Shown here piece by piece: positions 11,318-22,032 of a stretch of DNA of 64,000 bases. The stretch is from Domibacillus aminovorans (GTDB taxonomy: Bacteria; Bacillota; Bacilli; Bacillales; Domibacillaceae), in NCBI RefSeq assembly GCF_001643235.1, contig NZ_LQWY01000067.1:1-64000 (forward strand), read 5' to 3'. The notes under the pieces were generated by a model. The model made no database searches. It had not been told where the DNA came from and saw only the letters and a list, made by a program, of their open reading frames with translations. A program made the translations under genes and the position numbers. The stretch's first letter is position 1, and each line of letters starts with the position of its first letter.

Positions 11318-12067
11318 TTGAATAAAAAAACGCTTTCAATCCTGATTCTAGCTCTTTTTTCTGTATTGCTTGCTGGCTGTACAGAAGTCAATCAGGAAAT
11401 TACAGCGAACAGTGAGGGGTTTTGGAATGAGTATATTATTTACCCGCTCTCACTATTTATTACGAAAACGGCTGAAGTAGTCGGAGGATATGGCTTAGCC
11501 ATCGTCGTCGTAACGATCATCATTCGGATCGTTATTTTGCCACTTATGATCAAGCAGACAAAAAGTGCCAAAGCAATGCAGCTGCTGCAGCCTGAAATGG
11601 CAAAGCTTAAAGAAAAATACAAGTCAAAAGATGCACAAACACAGCAACAACTGCAGCAGGAAACGATGGCACTGTTTCAAACACACGGTGTCAATCCAGT
11701 TGCGGGCTGTTTACCGCTTATCGTTCAAATGCCGATTATTATCGGTCTTTATCAGGCTATTATGAGAACAGGCGAAATTAAAAATCATACATTTCTCTGG
11801 TTTGATCTCGGTTCACCCGACATTATTTTGTCGATTCTTGCAGGTGTCTTTACATTTTTCCAGCAAAAATTGATGATGGCTGGAACAGCGAATCAAAACC
11901 CGCAGATGGCAATGATGCTCTGGCTTATGCCGGTTATGATTATCGTCTTCGGAATCACACTCCCAGCCGCGCTTTCATTATACTGGGTTGTCGGTAGTAT
12001 TTTTATGATTGTTCAAACGCTCATTATTAATGGGCCGAACAAACCAAAAGACCCGTCCATTACGTAA
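11318..12067 (+). CDS. spoIIIJ: Membrane protein insertase YidC1 / SpoIIIJ
   Basis: 249-residue Oxa1/YidC-family insertase. An N-terminal lipoprotein signal with lipobox LLAGC gives a lipidated C21, followed by about five membrane segments and the hydrophilic groove region. The start is TTG at 11318 with AGGGGG seven bases upstream. In B. subtilis this copy is needed for forespore development as well as general insertion. A strong terminator follows immediately and the usual downstream jag (khpB) gene is not present. Confidence 0.93.
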   Translation: MNKKTLSILILALFSVLLAGCTEVNQEITANSEGFWNEYIIYPLSLFITKTAEVVGGYGLAIVVVTIIIRIVILPLMIKQTKSAKAMQLLQPEMAKLKEKYKSKDAQTQQQLQQETMALFQTHGVNPVAGCLPLIVQMPIIIGLYQAIMRTGEIKNHTFLWFDLGSPDIILSILAGVFTFFQQKLMMAGTANQNPQMAMMLWLMPVMIIVFGITLPAALSLYWVVGSIFMIVQTLIINGPNKPKDPSIT

Positions 12068-12068
12068 C

Positions 12069-12104
12069 AAAAGACATTGTCTCTTTAGGCAATGTCTTTT
12101 TGTT
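12069..12104 (+). terminator. spoIIIJ terminator
   Basis: AAAAGACATTG, ~10-nt loop, CAATGTCTTTTTG immediately after the spoIIIJ stop. The remaining 12105-12280 holds no gene. Confidence 0.85.
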
Positions 12105-12280
12105 ATATAGAAAAAGGGGTATTGTTCCTTTTGTTGTTGGTTCTTTTTTGAAGTTATCAACATGTGGATGAATTCCGTCTTTTTTTCATCGTCTGGCTGT
12201 GGTATTCTATTTATTTAGGAAATGAAATTGAAGCCAATGGGCTACTATAGATAAAAAGTAAGGGGAGAGGGGTGAATTGA

Positions 12281-13666
12281 ATGGAATTTGATACAATTGC
12301 AGCGATTTCGACACCGTCTGGGGAGGGAGCGATTGCAATCGTCCGTTTAAGCGGCGACACGGCCATTCAAATTGCCGATAAGGTATTTCATGCACCTGGA
12401 AATAAAACGTTGTCCACAGTGCCGACTCATACAATTCATTATGGCCACTTAATTGATCCATCCACAGGACATAATGTGGAAGAAGTGATGGTTTCTATAA
12501 TGAAAGGACCGAAAACTTTTACACGTGAAGATGTCGTCGAAATCAATTGTCATGGGGGCATGACGGCGGTCAACCGTGTGCTACAAATTGTGTTGAATGA
12601 AGGAGCACGTCTTGCTGAACCAGGAGAATTCACAAAGCGTGCTTTTTTAAACGGCCGGATTGATTTGTCGCAAGCTGAAGCAGTTATGGATCTGATCCGT
12701 GCGAAAACGGATAAAGCAATGAATGTCGCACTTAATCAAGTAGAAGGGCGCTTATCGAAACTCATTCAAACATTGCGACAGGAAATTTTAGAAACACTTG
12801 CGCATGTAGAGGTGAACATTGATTACCCGGAATATGATGATGTGGAAGAAATGGCCCATGATGTACTCCTTGAGAAATCGCGGTTCGTTCAAATTGAAAT
12901 TGAAAAACTTTTGAAGACAGCGGAACAGGGAAAAGTGTTACGTGAAGGATTGTCCACAGTGATTATTGGACGGCCGAACGTAGGAAAATCTTCTTTATTA
13001 AATGCGCTCGTTCAGGAAAATAAAGCTATTGTAACTGATATACCGGGTACGACACGTGATATTATTGAAGAATACGTAAACGTACGCGGTGTACCGCTTA
13101 AACTTGTCGATACAGCCGGTATCCGGGAAACGGAAGACATTGTTGAACGAATTGGTGTCGAACGCTCGCGTCAAGTGCTGGCAAAAGCGGATTTAATATT
13201 ACTCATGCTTAATTATTCAGATGAATTAACAGCTGAAGATGAAGCACTGTTTGAAGTGATCAACACGATGAATGCAATTGTCATCGTCAATAAAACAGAT
13301 TTGCCGCCGAAACTTAATATGAACCGTGTGAGGGAATTGGCAGAGCATAAGACGATACTGACAACATCACTGCTTGCAGAGCAAGGAATTGATGCGCTTG
13401 AAGAAGCGATTGCTGAATTGTTTTTCTCGGGTGCTGTCGGTGCGCAGGATATGACGTATGTGTCAAATTCGCGTCATATCGCCTTGTTGAAACAGGCGTA
13501 TTCATCGATTACAGATGCCATTAATGGGGCAGAATCAGATGTGCCAATTGATATTATTCAAATTGATTTGACAAGAACGTGGGAACTGCTTGGTGAAATT
13601 ATCGGTGAAAGTGTACAGGACGGTTTAATCAATCAACTGTTTTCGCAATTTTGTCTCGGGAAATAA
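12281..13666 (+). CDS. mnmE: tRNA uridine-34 modification GTPase MnmE
   Basis: 461 residues. With MnmG it installs the carboxymethylaminomethyl group at U34 of certain tRNAs. N-terminal tetrahydrofolate-binding domain (1-~118), helical domain, and an inserted G domain with [14 protein letters not shown] (~residue 230), DTAG and NKTD. The C-terminus is FCLGK, containing the catalytic C-[IL]-G-K cysteine. It is followed 27 bp later by mnmG, making a probable mnmE-mnmG-rsmG-noc transcription unit. Confidence 0.97.
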   Translation: MEFDTIAAISTPSGEGAIAIVRLSGDTAIQIADKVFHAPGNKTLSTVPTHTIHYGHLIDPSTGHNVEEVMVSIMKGPKTFTREDVVEINCHGGMTAVNRVLQIVLNEGARLAEPGEFTKRAFLNGRIDLSQAEAVMDLIRAKTDKAMNVALNQVEGRLSKLIQTLRQEILETLAHVEVNIDYPEYDDVEEMAHDVLLEKSRFVQIEIEKLLKTAEQGKVLREGLSTVIIGRPNVGKSSLLNALVQENKAIVTDIPGTTRDIIEEYVNVRGVPLKLVDTAGIRETEDIVERIGVERSRQVLAKADLILLMLNYSDELTAEDEALFEVINTMNAIVIVNKTDLPPKLNMNRVRELAEHKTILTTSLLAEQGIDALEEAIAELFFSGAVGAQDMTYVSNSRHIALLKQAYSSITDAINGAESDVPIDIIQIDLTRTWELLGEIIGESVQDGLINQLFSQFCLGK

Positions 13667-13693
13667 ACGAGAAATAGGAAGGAAGAAATAGTT

Positions 13694-15586
13694 ATGAAAC
13701 AATATGCAGCGGGAGAGTATGACGTTATTGTCATTGGGGCTGGCCATGCGGGTGTAGAAGCGGGGCTAGCTTCAGCGCGTCTTGGTGCAAAAACGCTCAT
13801 GATCACGCTTAATCTCGATATGATTGCGTACATGCCATGTAACCCGTCTATCGGCGGTCCAGCCAAAGGTGTCGTCGTACGGGAAATTGATGCACTCGGC
13901 GGCGAAATGGGAAAAAATATTGATAAAACGCATATTCAAATGCGTCTTTTGAATACAGGAAAAGGACCTGCTGTACGTGCGCTGCGTGCGCAGGCAGATA
14001 AAGTGCTGTATCAGCAAGAAATGAAAAAAACAATTGAGACGGAACCAAATGTAAAAATCATTCAAGGGAAAGTAGAGACGTTGATCGTAGAAGATGGTGT
14101 GTGCCGCGGTGTCATTACACAAACGGGCGCGCGTTATGAAGCAAAAGCGGTTATTGTGACGACCGGTACGTTCTTGCGTGGCGAAATTATCATTGGTGAG
14201 TTGAAATATTCCAGTGGTCCGAACAATCAACAGCCCTCCATTCGCTTGTCTGAACATTTGCAGGAACTTGGATTTGAAATGAAGCGATTTAAAACAGGGA
14301 CGCCTCCGCGTGTAAATAGCTTGACAATCGACTATTCAAAAACAGAAATCCAGCCAGGTGACGATGTGCCACGTGCGTTCAGTTACGAAACAACTAAATT
14401 TATTACGGATCAAATGCCATGCTGGCTCACGTATACAAGCCCCGAAACGCATCGTATAATTAATGCAAATTTGCACCGTTCGCCGATGCACTCAGGAATG
14501 ATTGACGGAACGGGTACGAAATACTGTCCATCGATTGAAGATAAAATTGTTCGTTTTAATGATAAGCCGCGTCATCAAATTTTCCTCGAGCCAGAAGGAA
14601 GAAATACAGAAGAAGTGTATGTGCAGGGAATGTCATCAAGTCTTCCGGAAGAAGTGCAAATGGAAATGGTACGGAGTGTTCCAGGTTTGGAAAAAGCAGA
14701 GATGATGCGTGCAGGCTATGCCATTGAATATGATGCGATCGTTCCGAATCAGCTCTGGCCAACGCTTGAAACGAAGCGTGTGAAACAGCTTTATACAGCT
14801 GGTCAAATTAATGGGACGTCTGGATATGAAGAAGCAGCCGCGCAAGGTCTAATGGCGGGTATTAATGCAGGATGCAGCGTGCTTGGCAAGGAAGAAGTTA
14901 TTTTGAATCGTTCTGATGCATACATCGGTGTATTAATCGATGACCTTGTGACGAAAGGAACGACAGAACCGTACCGTTTGCTCACATCGCGCGCAGAACA
15001 CCGGTTATTGCTTCGCCACGACAATGCGGATTTGCGTTTGACGGAAATTGGATATAACACTGGCCTTATTTCAGAAGAACGGTATCGTCGTTTCATAGCA
15101 AAAAAAGAAGCGATTATAACGGAACTTGAACGGTTAAAAGTGTCAATGATTAAACCGAATGAATACACACAGACCATCATTCGTGAAGCGGGTGGCAGTG
15201 AGTTAAAAGACGGTATTCGCGCCGCAGACCTGCTTCGCCGCACTGAAATGACATATGAGCATATTAAACTGCTCACACCGCCAGAAGTTCCACTTAGTGC
15301 GGATGAAGAAGAGCAGATTGAAATCCAAGTAAAATATGAAGGCTATATTGAAAAATCGCTCCAGCAAGTAGAGCGTGTGAAAAAAATGGAGAATAAAAAA
15401 ATTCCGGCTGACATTGATTATGATGAGATTACAAATATCGCCAATGAAGCACGAACGAATTTAAAATTAGTGCGCCCATTGTCCATTGCACAGGCTTCAC
15501 GTATTTCAGGCGTCAATCCAGCTGACATTTCCATTTTGCTCGTCTATCTCGAACAAGGCCGTGTTGCACGGACTGGAAGCGAATAA
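13694..15586 (+). CDS. mnmG: tRNA uridine-34 modification FAD enzyme MnmG (GidA)
   Basis: 630 residues, full length. FAD-dependent partner of MnmE. The dinucleotide-binding motif [12 protein letters not shown] is at residues ~12-23, and the GidA signatures [10 protein letters not shown] and [17 protein letters not shown] are intact. RBS AGGAAGGAAG precedes the ATG. It ends 12 bp before rsmG. Confidence 0.97.
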   Translation: MKQYAAGEYDVIVIGAGHAGVEAGLASARLGAKTLMITLNLDMIAYMPCNPSIGGPAKGVVVREIDALGGEMGKNIDKTHIQMRLLNTGKGPAVRALRAQADKVLYQQEMKKTIETEPNVKIIQGKVETLIVEDGVCRGVITQTGARYEAKAVIVTTGTFLRGEIIIGELKYSSGPNNQQPSIRLSEHLQELGFEMKRFKTGTPPRVNSLTIDYSKTEIQPGDDVPRAFSYETTKFITDQMPCWLTYTSPETHRIINANLHRSPMHSGMIDGTGTKYCPSIEDKIVRFNDKPRHQIFLEPEGRNTEEVYVQGMSSSLPEEVQMEMVRSVPGLEKAEMMRAGYAIEYDAIVPNQLWPTLETKRVKQLYTAGQINGTSGYEEAAAQGLMAGINAGCSVLGKEEVILNRSDAYIGVLIDDLVTKGTTEPYRLLTSRAEHRLLLRHDNADLRLTEIGYNTGLISEERYRRFIAKKEAIITELERLKVSMIKPNEYTQTIIREAGGSELKDGIRAADLLRRTEMTYEHIKLLTPPEVPLSADEEEQIEIQVKYEGYIEKSLQQVERVKKMENKKIPADIDYDEITNIANEARTNLKLVRPLSIAQASRISGVNPADISILLVYLEQGRVARTGSE

Positions 15587-15598
15587 GGAAGGTACCAT

Positions 15599-16315
15599 AT
15601 GAAAATCGATCAATTTCAATTAGAGCTCGCAGAAAAAGGGATTTCTCTATCAAACGAGCAAATGAATCAATTTCAGCATTACTATGAACTGCTCATCGAG
15701 TGGAATGAAAAAATGAATTTAACAGCCATTACAGATCGGGAAGATGTATATGTGAAACATTTTTATGACTCATTGACCGCTGCGATGTACACCGATTTAA
15801 CAAAACCGCTCCGCATCTGTGATGTTGGTGCAGGAGCTGGTTTTCCAAGCATTCCGTTAAAAATCGCATTCCCTCAGCTCGACGTGACGATTATTGATTC
15901 GCTTAATAAACGAATTACCTTTTTAAATAAACTTGCTTCGGAATTGAAGTTAGAAAATGTTCATTTTGTACACGGCCGGGCAGAAGAAATGGGACAAAAT
16001 CCGGCACAACGCGGACAGTATGACATCGTTACAGCACGCGCGGTCGCCCGTATGTCCGTTTTAACGGAGCTGTGTCTTCCATTTGTGAAAACGGGCGGTG
16101 CCTTCGTTGCGATGAAAGCCGCAAGCGCTGCCGATGAAATGGAGAATGCATCAAAAGCGATTACCGTTCTTGGTGGGAAAACAGAAGACATCTTTTCATT
16201 TCGTCTTCCTATAGAAGACAGCGAGCGGACCATTATTGTGATCCGTAAAGAAAAAGAAACACCGAAAAAGTATCCGCGCAAACCGGGCACACCAAATAAA
16301 GCACCAATTGAATAA
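15599..16315 (+). CDS. rsmG: 16S rRNA (guanine-527 N7)-methyltransferase
   Basis: 238-residue SAM-dependent methyltransferase (GidB). The SAM motif is seen as [20 protein letters not shown] (~residues 75-94). It methylates G527 of 16S rRNA; loss gives low-level streptomycin resistance in other bacteria. The C-terminal tail is Lys/Pro rich. RBS AAGGAAGG lies close to the ATG. Located between mnmG and noc as in B. subtilis. Confidence 0.96.
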   Translation: MKIDQFQLELAEKGISLSNEQMNQFQHYYELLIEWNEKMNLTAITDREDVYVKHFYDSLTAAMYTDLTKPLRICDVGAGAGFPSIPLKIAFPQLDVTIIDSLNKRITFLNKLASELKLENVHFVHGRAEEMGQNPAQRGQYDIVTARAVARMSVLTELCLPFVKTGGAFVAMKAASAADEMENASKAITVLGGKTEDIFSFRLPIEDSERTIIVIRKEKETPKKYPRKPGTPNKAPIE

Positions 16316-16378
16316 TGCTAGCAGGAACAGAACGCAGCGTGGCGAATACTATCTTGAGATGGAGAAGGTGGTGTAGTC

Positions 16379-17221
16379 ATGAAGCGTTCTTTTTCCCATA
16401 TATTTGGAGGGAAAAGTGAGTCGTCATCTGCTGTAGAATTAATGCCAGCAGATGAAGTGAGAGAACTTGCTGTGGAGTGGATCGAACCAAATCGGTTTCA
16501 GCCGCGCGTTGTCTTTCAAGAAGAGAAAATTCATGAGCTTGCGTCAACGATTGCCGTACATGGCATTATTCAGCCGATTGTCGTTCGTCAGCTAGAAGAA
16601 GACCGCTATGAAATTATTGCAGGCGAAAGAAGATACAGAGCGGCAATGAGTCTCGGACATTCCGCTGTTCCAGTCATCATACGTTCGTTTACAGATGAAC
16701 AGACAGCGTCTGCAGCTTTAATTGAAAATGTGCAGCGTGAAGATTTGTCGCCGATTGAAGAAGCAATTGCTTATAAAAAACTGCTCGATTTAAGCGAGAC
16801 GACGCAGCAATCACTTGCAGCTATGGTTGGGAAAAGCCAGTCGTTTATTGCGAATAAGCTTCGTCTACTAAAGTTGCCGGAAGATGTGCAGCAGGCAGTT
16901 GCTGAGAAACAGATTACAGAACGGCATGCACGTGCTTTACTGCCACTTAAAAAGCCACAGATACAAAGTGATTTGCTGCAAATCATACAAGCTAAACAGT
17001 TGAATGTGAAGCAAACAGAAGACCGTGTTGTGAAAATGCTTGAAAAAGAACAGCCGAAGCCACGTAAAAAAGCGATCAGCCGTGATATTCGTATTGCGGT
17101 CAATACAATCCGGCAGTCGCTCTCGCTCGTCCAGCAAAGCGGTATTAATGTAGAACAGTCAGAAGAGGAAAGCGATGAATTTTATCGGATTACGATTCAA
17201 ATACCGAAAAAACCAAGATAA
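16379..17221 (+). CDS. noc: Nucleoid occlusion protein Noc
   Basis: 280 residues, ParB superfamily. N-terminal amphipathic segment MKRSFSHIFGG (membrane tether in B. subtilis Noc), ParB-type CTPase motif GERRYRAA, then the helix-turn-helix TQQSLAAMVGKSQSFIANKLRLL. It binds Noc sites and blocks FtsZ over the nucleoid. It is distinguished from Spo0J by its position upstream of soj, its N-terminus, and Bacillus synteny. GGAGAAGGTGG gives the ribosome site. A terminator follows. Confidence 0.95.
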   Translation: MKRSFSHIFGGKSESSSAVELMPADEVRELAVEWIEPNRFQPRVVFQEEKIHELASTIAVHGIIQPIVVRQLEEDRYEIIAGERRYRAAMSLGHSAVPVIIRSFTDEQTASAALIENVQREDLSPIEEAIAYKKLLDLSETTQQSLAAMVGKSQSFIANKLRLLKLPEDVQQAVAEKQITERHARALLPLKKPQIQSDLLQIIQAKQLNVKQTEDRVVKMLEKEQPKPRKKAISRDIRIAVNTIRQSLSLVQQSGINVEQSEEESDEFYRITIQIPKKPR

Positions 17222-17228
17222 TGACGAA

Positions 17229-17276
17229 TAAAAAGCCTTTTTTGCTAATCTTCTAGTCAAAAAACGGCTTTTTTCT
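17229..17276 (+). terminator. noc terminator
   Basis: AAAAGCC-TTTTTTG pairs with CAAAAAACGGCTTTTTT with one bulged base, then a T-run. Confidence 0.8.
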
Positions 17277-17357
17277 TATGGAAAAAAGGCAAAATGGTAG
17301 TCGTTTTGTTAGAATAAGAGATAGACAACACCGACAGATGAAAGCAGGTGAATTCCA

Positions 17358-18119
17358 TTGGGAAAAGTAATTGCGATCGCCAATCAAAAAGGCGGCGTAG
17401 GTAAAACAACAACATCCGTTAATCTAGGGGCTTCTCTTTCCTCATTGGAAAAGAAAGTTTTGCTTCTTGATATCGATCCCCAAGGCAACGCGACGAGTGG
17501 TGTTGGTATTGAAAAGGATCGTGTTGAACAGTGTATTTATGACGTTCTTATCGATGATGTAGAACTGGCAGATGTTATAAAACCGACAACAGCCGAAGGG
17601 ATGTATTCCGTTCCTGCCACGATTGCGCTGGCTGGGGCAGAAATTGAACTTGTGTCCGCTAGTTCACGTGAAAAGCGGCTTGAAAAAGCGCTTGAACCAC
17701 TTCGTGACAGTTTTGATTATATTTTAATCGACTGTCCGCCATCGCTAGGATTATTAACTATAAACGCATTAACAGCAGCCGATTCCGTCTTAATACCTGT
17801 TCAATGTGAGTATTATGCTCTTGAGGGATTAAACCAGTTGTTAAATACTGTGAGTCTCGTTCAAAAGCATTTAAACAAAGATTTATATATTGAAGGTGTA
17901 CTACTTACGATGTTTGATGCGCGGACAAATTTGAGCATTCAAGTCGTCGAAGAAGTGAAAAAGTATTTTCGGGATAAAGTATATCAAACTATTATTCCAC
18001 GTAATGTGCGCTTAAGTGAAGCGCCAAGTCATGGAAAACCAGTCATGCTTTACGATGCCCGTTCACGCGGTGCAGAAGTGTATCTTGACTTTGCGAAAGA
18101 GGTGGCAGTACATGGCTAA
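17358..18119 (+). CDS. soj: Chromosome partitioning ATPase Soj (ParA)
   Basis: 253 residues. Deviant Walker [10 protein letters not shown] (about residues 10-18) and Walker B LIDCPPS are present. Soj is a DNA-bound ATPase that partners Spo0J and regulates DnaA. The start is TTG at 17358 with AGGTGA six bases upstream, giving the canonical [19 protein letters not shown]. The last 8 bp overlap spo0J, so the two are translationally coupled. Confidence 0.97.
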   Translation: MGKVIAIANQKGGVGKTTTSVNLGASLSSLEKKVLLLDIDPQGNATSGVGIEKDRVEQCIYDVLIDDVELADVIKPTTAEGMYSVPATIALAGAEIELVSASSREKRLEKALEPLRDSFDYILIDCPPSLGLLTINALTAADSVLIPVQCEYYALEGLNQLLNTVSLVQKHLNKDLYIEGVLLTMFDARTNLSIQVVEEVKKYFRDKVYQTIIPRNVRLSEAPSHGKPVMLYDARSRGAEVYLDFAKEVAVHG

Positions 18120-18966
18120 AGGACTTGGAAAAGGTTTGGATGCGCTATTTAAAGATTTAGGACCGGATAATAATAATAATAATAATACCGTTCAAGATAT
18201 TTTTGTTAAAGACATCCGCCCGAATCCGCATCAGCCAAGGAAGTTTTTCAATGAAGAAGCAATTGAAGAACTAAAGCAGTCCATTCAATCACACGGTATC
18301 ATGCAGCCAATCGTGCTTCGCAAAAGTATTAAAGGCTATGAAATTGTCGCCGGTGAGCGTCGGTACCGTGCTGCAAAAGCCGCTGGCTTAGCAGAAGTAC
18401 CAGCTATTGTGAAGGAATTGACGGAAGAGCAAATGATGGAACTTGCACTTATTGAAAACTTGCAGCGTGAAGATTTAACCGTCATGGAAGAAGCTGCGGC
18501 TTATCAAATGATTATCGATAAATTAAATTTTACACAGGCGGAGCTTGCTGCACGGATAGGGAAAAGCCGTCCTCACATTGCGAACTACGTCCGTCTGCTT
18601 GGATTGCCAGCTGAAATTCAAGTTTTTATCGCTAAAGGCAAGCTTTCGATGGGACACGCACGTGCACTTCTTGGTGTGAAACAAAAGGATCAGCAAAATG
18701 AAATAGCGCAAAAAGCCGTATATGAAGGCTGGACGGTGCGCCAGATGGAAGACTGGATTCGTAAACTGAATGAAAATGTTTCACGTGAAACAAAACCGGT
18801 AAAAAAAGATGTGTTTATCATTGACAGGGAAGAAGCCCTACGCGCACGTTTTGGTACATCGGTGCAAATCCGGCAGTCGAAAAACGGTGAAAAGGGAAAA
18901 ATCGAAATTGAATATATGTCCATTGATGATTTAAACCGTATTTTAGAAATACTTGACCAAAAATAG
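18112..18966 (+). CDS. spo0J: Chromosome partitioning protein Spo0J (ParB)
   Basis: 284 residues. Starts at ATG 18112 ([13 protein letters not shown]), inside soj, with AGAGGTGG upstream. The CTP-binding GERRYRAAK motif, the helix-turn-helix [26 protein letters not shown] and a C-terminal dimerisation region are seen. It clamps parS DNA and recruits SMC. An Asn run encoded by six AAT codons (18169-18186) follows the N-terminal Soj-stimulating peptide. A perfect parS (18777-18792) lies inside the gene. Confidence 0.97.
   Translation: MAKGLGKGLDALFKDLGPDNNNNNNTVQDIFVKDIRPNPHQPRKFFNEEAIEELKQSIQSHGIMQPIVLRKSIKGYEIVAGERRYRAAKAAGLAEVPAIVKELTEEQMMELALIENLQREDLTVMEEAAAYQMIIDKLNFTQAELAARIGKSRPHIANYVRLLGLPAEIQVFIAKGKLSMGHARALLGVKQKDQQNEIAQKAVYEGWTVRQMEDWIRKLNENVSRETKPVKKDVFIIDREEALRARFGTSVQIRQSKNGEKGKIEIEYMSIDDLNRILEILDQK
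18777..18792. other. parS site 1 (within spo0J)
   Basis: TGTTTCACGTGAAACA, a perfect match to the Bacillus parS palindrome bound by Spo0J. Confidence 0.97.
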
Positions 18967-18993
18967 TAGAGTGAATAGGTCGTCTCGTTTCAT

Positions 18994-19374
18994 TTGTTTG
19001 ATTTGTTCTATAAATACAGCATCATTTTAACGATTATCGTATTGATTGCTGTTTTTACGTCATTAAATCCGGCTTTTATTAGTGGAGAGAATGTGCTAAC
19101 CGTTTTACGGTCCATTTCAATCGTCACGATTATTGCGGTCGGTGTAACGATTTCACTATATAATAGATTCTGTCGCCGCTGCGTTTATCCGTTTTTGGTG
19201 CGGGCAAACCGAATGCGCTCGGTACGTTCATCGGTGCAGTGCTGATCGGTATTTTACAAAACGGGCTTGTTATGATGTCAGTCCCGTATTACGCTATGGA
19301 TATCGTGAAAGGATCTATACTTACTTGTCTTTACCCTAGCTCTCGCGTACTATAAGCAGACACAATCAAGATAA
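18994..19374 (+). pseudogene. Remnant of a ribose-type sugar ABC permease
   Basis: The first part reads LNPAFISGENVLTVLRSISI and the following hydrophobic segment, the N-terminus of RbsC-like permeases. About 150 bp on, another frame reads NALGTFIGAVLIGILQNGL and SVPYYAMDIVKG, the conserved C-terminal end, finishing with LALAYYKQ after a further shift. The middle two thirds of the ~320-residue family protein is missing. No partner ATPase or binding protein remains nearby. Confidence 0.8.
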
Positions 19375-19450
19375 GGCGCATAGCTGTAAATGAGCGCCTG
19401 ATCCTGTTAAAATAGTGACAACATAAGAAGCAGGAGAAGGAGGGCTTGTT

Positions 19451-20371
19451 TTGGAAGAATCATCATTATCGACATATCAGCGCGCTCTCGAAAAATTATG
19501 GGCTAAATTTACGAATGAAGAGACGTGGCTTGCGTTCGGTGAAGGAACGATTAAAATTACGTTAACGATTCTCGCCGCCATGGTCATTGTGAAAGTTGGC
19601 AAACTTGCGATTCGCAACTTTTTTGTGATTCGTTCGAAAGCGCCGCTTACCTTTTCAGAACGACGCGAAAATACGCTTTTAAAGTTGATTGAAAATGTAT
19701 TGGCATACGTAGTCTACTTTATTGCGCTTGTTAATGTACTGGCTATTTTATCGTTTGATGTAAAAGGATTAATTGCCGGTGCTGGTGTGCTTGGTTTAGC
19801 GATTGGTTTTGGTGCACAGAATTTGGTCCGTGATGTTATTACCGGATTTTTTATTATTTTTGAAGATCAGTTTTCCGTCGGTGATTTTGTCCGCATTGGC
19901 CAGTTTGAAGGAACGGTTGAAGAAATTGGGCTGCGCACGACGAAAATTAAAAACTGGACGGGTGAGTTACATATTTTACCGAATGGAAGTATTGTTGAAG
20001 TGACGAATTTTTCACTTCACAACAGCGTAGCCGTCGTTGATGTGAGCATTGCGTATGAAGAAAATATTGCAGAGGCAGAACGGGTTATTGGTGAACTGCT
20101 TGAAACGCTTCAAGCGAAATATCCAGAGATCGTTTCAACACCAAAACTCCTAGGAATTCAGATGATGGCGGCAGCTGATGTAACACTGAGAATTACGGCA
20201 GAAACAACACCAATGAATCATTATTATATTGCCCGTATGATTCGAAAAGATATAAAATTGTACTTAGATGAACAAGGTATTGAAATTCCGTATCCGCGTA
20301 TGGTCATGTATTCAAAAACGGACGAACCGGAAACGGAACAGAAAAAGTCGAAAAGCGGGGGGGCAACTTGA
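19451..20371 (+). CDS. Small-conductance mechanosensitive channel (MscS family)
   Basis: 306 residues. Three membrane segments: residues ~30-50, ~80-105 and the pore helix around GLIAGAGVLGLAIGFGAQNL, the Gly/Ala-packed TM3 of MscS, followed by the beta domain starting VRDVITGFFIIFEDQFSVGD. It releases solutes on hypo-osmotic shock. Resembles B. subtilis YkuT. The TTG start at 19451 follows GGAGGG. Its stop overlaps the ATG of the next gene, indicating an operon with yyzM and perhaps ychF. Confidence 0.92.
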   Translation: MEESSLSTYQRALEKLWAKFTNEETWLAFGEGTIKITLTILAAMVIVKVGKLAIRNFFVIRSKAPLTFSERRENTLLKLIENVLAYVVYFIALVNVLAILSFDVKGLIAGAGVLGLAIGFGAQNLVRDVITGFFIIFEDQFSVGDFVRIGQFEGTVEEIGLRTTKIKNWTGELHILPNGSIVEVTNFSLHNSVAVVDVSIAYEENIAEAERVIGELLETLQAKYPEIVSTPKLLGIQMMAAADVTLRITAETTPMNHYYIARMIRKDIKLYLDEQGIEIPYPRMVMYSKTDEPETEQKKSKSGGAT

Positions 20372-20571
20372 TGGAAGAGAAGCAATTTGAATTAAACGAC
20401 GTTGTTGAAATGAAAAAACCCCATCCATGCGGTACGAACCGGTGGAAAATTATCCGTCTCGGCATGGATATCCGCATTAAATGTGAAGGCTGCGGTCACA
20501 GTGTTATGCTACCGCGTCGTGAATTTGCAAAAAAAATGAAAAAAGTATTTGAACAGAGCGGCGGCGAATGA
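20371..20571 (+). CDS. DUF951 family protein (YyzM-like)
   Basis: 66 residues. Small basic protein with a treble-clef-like cysteine set: HPCGTNRWKI and CEGCGHSVMLPRREF. Function unknown; the family is widespread in Firmicutes and usually sits just upstream of ychF. The ATG at 20371 overlaps the MscS stop (TGATG) and has GGGGGG upstream. A terminator overlaps the end of the gene. Confidence 0.9.
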   Translation: MEEKQFELNDVVEMKKPHPCGTNRWKIIRLGMDIRIKCEGCGHSVMLPRREFAKKMKKVFEQSGGE

Positions 20572-20587
20572 GCTGCTCTTTTTTTGT
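20555..20587 (+). terminator. Terminator after yyzM
   Basis: AGAGCGGC, 9-nt loop, GCTGCTCT then TTTTTTT. The stem starts within the last codons of the gene. The spacer 20588-20743 holds no gene. Confidence 0.8.
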
Positions 20588-20743
20588 GTGAAATTGCCTT
20601 TTTCCCTCTCAGTCCATATAATAGGGAAAGGTTGAACAAAATAATTCGTCCGTGTGCCTACAGGAAGCGGGTCACGGAGGCGTTGCGGCAGGACGCAGAG
20701 AATTGAGCATTTGATCCTTTCGAGAAAATAAGGAGTGAATAAT

Positions 20744-21844
20744 ATGGCATTAACAGCAGGAATTGTTGGACTTCCGAATGTTGGGAAATCAACATTATTT
20801 AACGCAATTACAAAAGCAGGAGCAGAATCGGCGAACTATCCGTTCTGTACGATTGACCCGAACGTCGGCATCGTAGAAGTGCCAGATGAGCGTCTCGCGA
20901 AATTGACAGAAATGGTAACACCGAAAAAGACGGTCCCGACTGCATTTGAATTTACCGATATTGCGGGCATCGTAAAAGGAGCCAGCAAAGGGGAAGGCCT
21001 TGGCAATAAATTTTTGTCTCACATTCGTGAAGTCGATGCAATTTGTCAGGTCGTCCGCTGTTTTGATGATGAAAACATTACACACGTATCCGGAAAAGTT
21101 GATCCGATTGATGATATCGAAGTCATTAACCTTGAATTGATTCTCGCTGATCTTGAATCGGTGGACAAACGTCTTGCACGTGTAGCGAAACTAGCTAAGC
21201 AAAAAGATAAAGAGTCAGTAGCAGAACATGACGTACTCGTGATCATAAAAGAAGCACTTGAAGCGGACAAGCCTGCCCGTTCCATTGAATTCACAGATGA
21301 TCAGCAAAAAATTGTGAAACAACTGCATTTGCTTACAGCGAAGCCAATGCTATACGTAGCCAATGTAAGTGAAGAAGAAATTTCAGACCCGTCAGGCAAT
21401 GAGCATGTACAAAAGGTACGTGATTATGCGGAAGGTGAAGGATCTGAACTCATCGTCATTTGCGCAAAAGTGGAAGAAGAAATTGCGGAGCTGGATGATG
21501 ATGAAAAAGCGATGTTTTTAGAAGAACTTGGCATTGAACAATCGGGTCTTGATCAATTAATTAAAGCCGCGTATTCATTGCTTGGTCTTGCCACATATTT
21601 TACAGCAGGTGTGCAGGAAGTGCGTGCATGGACATTCCGCCATGGTATGAAAGCGCCCCAATGTGCCGGTATTATCCACACCGACTTCGAACGTGGATTT
21701 ATTCGTGCGGAAACCGTTTCTTACGACGATCTTGTATCAAACGGTTCAATGACAGCAGCTAAGGAAGCGGGAAGAGTGCGTCTTGAAGGAAAAGAGTATG
21801 TGATGAAAGACGGGGACGTTGTTCATTTCCGCTTCAATGTATAA
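20744..21844 (+). CDS. ychF: Redox-regulated ATPase YchF
   Basis: 366 residues, an Obg-family P-loop protein. G1 is GLPNVGKSTLFNAI, G3 DIAG, and the G4 position reads NVSE instead of NKxD, the known reason YchF prefers ATP to GTP. The C-terminal TGS-type domain ends DGDVVHFRFNV. ATG 20744 is selected because AAGGAG lies at good distance; an in-frame GTG nine bases earlier overlaps that site. Known in B. subtilis as yyaF/ychF. Confidence 0.96.
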   Translation: MALTAGIVGLPNVGKSTLFNAITKAGAESANYPFCTIDPNVGIVEVPDERLAKLTEMVTPKKTVPTAFEFTDIAGIVKGASKGEGLGNKFLSHIREVDAICQVVRCFDDENITHVSGKVDPIDDIEVINLELILADLESVDKRLARVAKLAKQKDKESVAEHDVLVIIKEALEADKPARSIEFTDDQQKIVKQLHLLTAKPMLYVANVSEEEISDPSGNEHVQKVRDYAEGEGSELIVICAKVEEEIAELDDDEKAMFLEELGIEQSGLDQLIKAAYSLLGLATYFTAGVQEVRAWTFRHGMKAPQCAGIIHTDFERGFIRAETVSYDDLVSNGSMTAAKEAGRVRLEGKEYVMKDGDVVHFRFNV

Positions 21845-21967
21845 AGGATCGAAAAGGAAAACAACATTTCTTTATTGTGACTTGAGAAACTGACCAGTCA
21901 CGGTAAATATCGATTATTTTCGATGGAAATAATCCTGTCATCAAATCTTTTTCCCACTGCCATTTTG

Positions 21968-22014
21968 AAAAAAGGTCTGTCTCAAAATTCAATTTTGAGA
22001 CAGACCCTTTTTTT
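21968..22014 (+). terminator. ychF terminator
   Basis: GGTCTGTCTCAAAAT and its exact complement ATTTTGAGACAGACC form a 15-bp stem with a 3-nt loop, followed by TTTTTTT. Confidence 0.92.
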
Positions 22015-22032
22015 GTAAGGGAGTTACGTATC

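Noticed and set aside
12157-12175. TGTGGATGA near mnmE as a further DnaA cluster
   Set aside because: A single imperfect box without neighbours.
17662-17677. A parS-like TAGTTCACGTGAAAAG inside soj
   Set aside because: Four mismatches to the 16-bp parS, outside the conserved core symmetry; likely chance.
20640-20715. GC-rich spacer before ychF considered as a structured RNA or riboswitch
   Set aside because: Only a 6-bp TCCGTG/CACGGA stem and small hairpins are visible; no known motif recognised.
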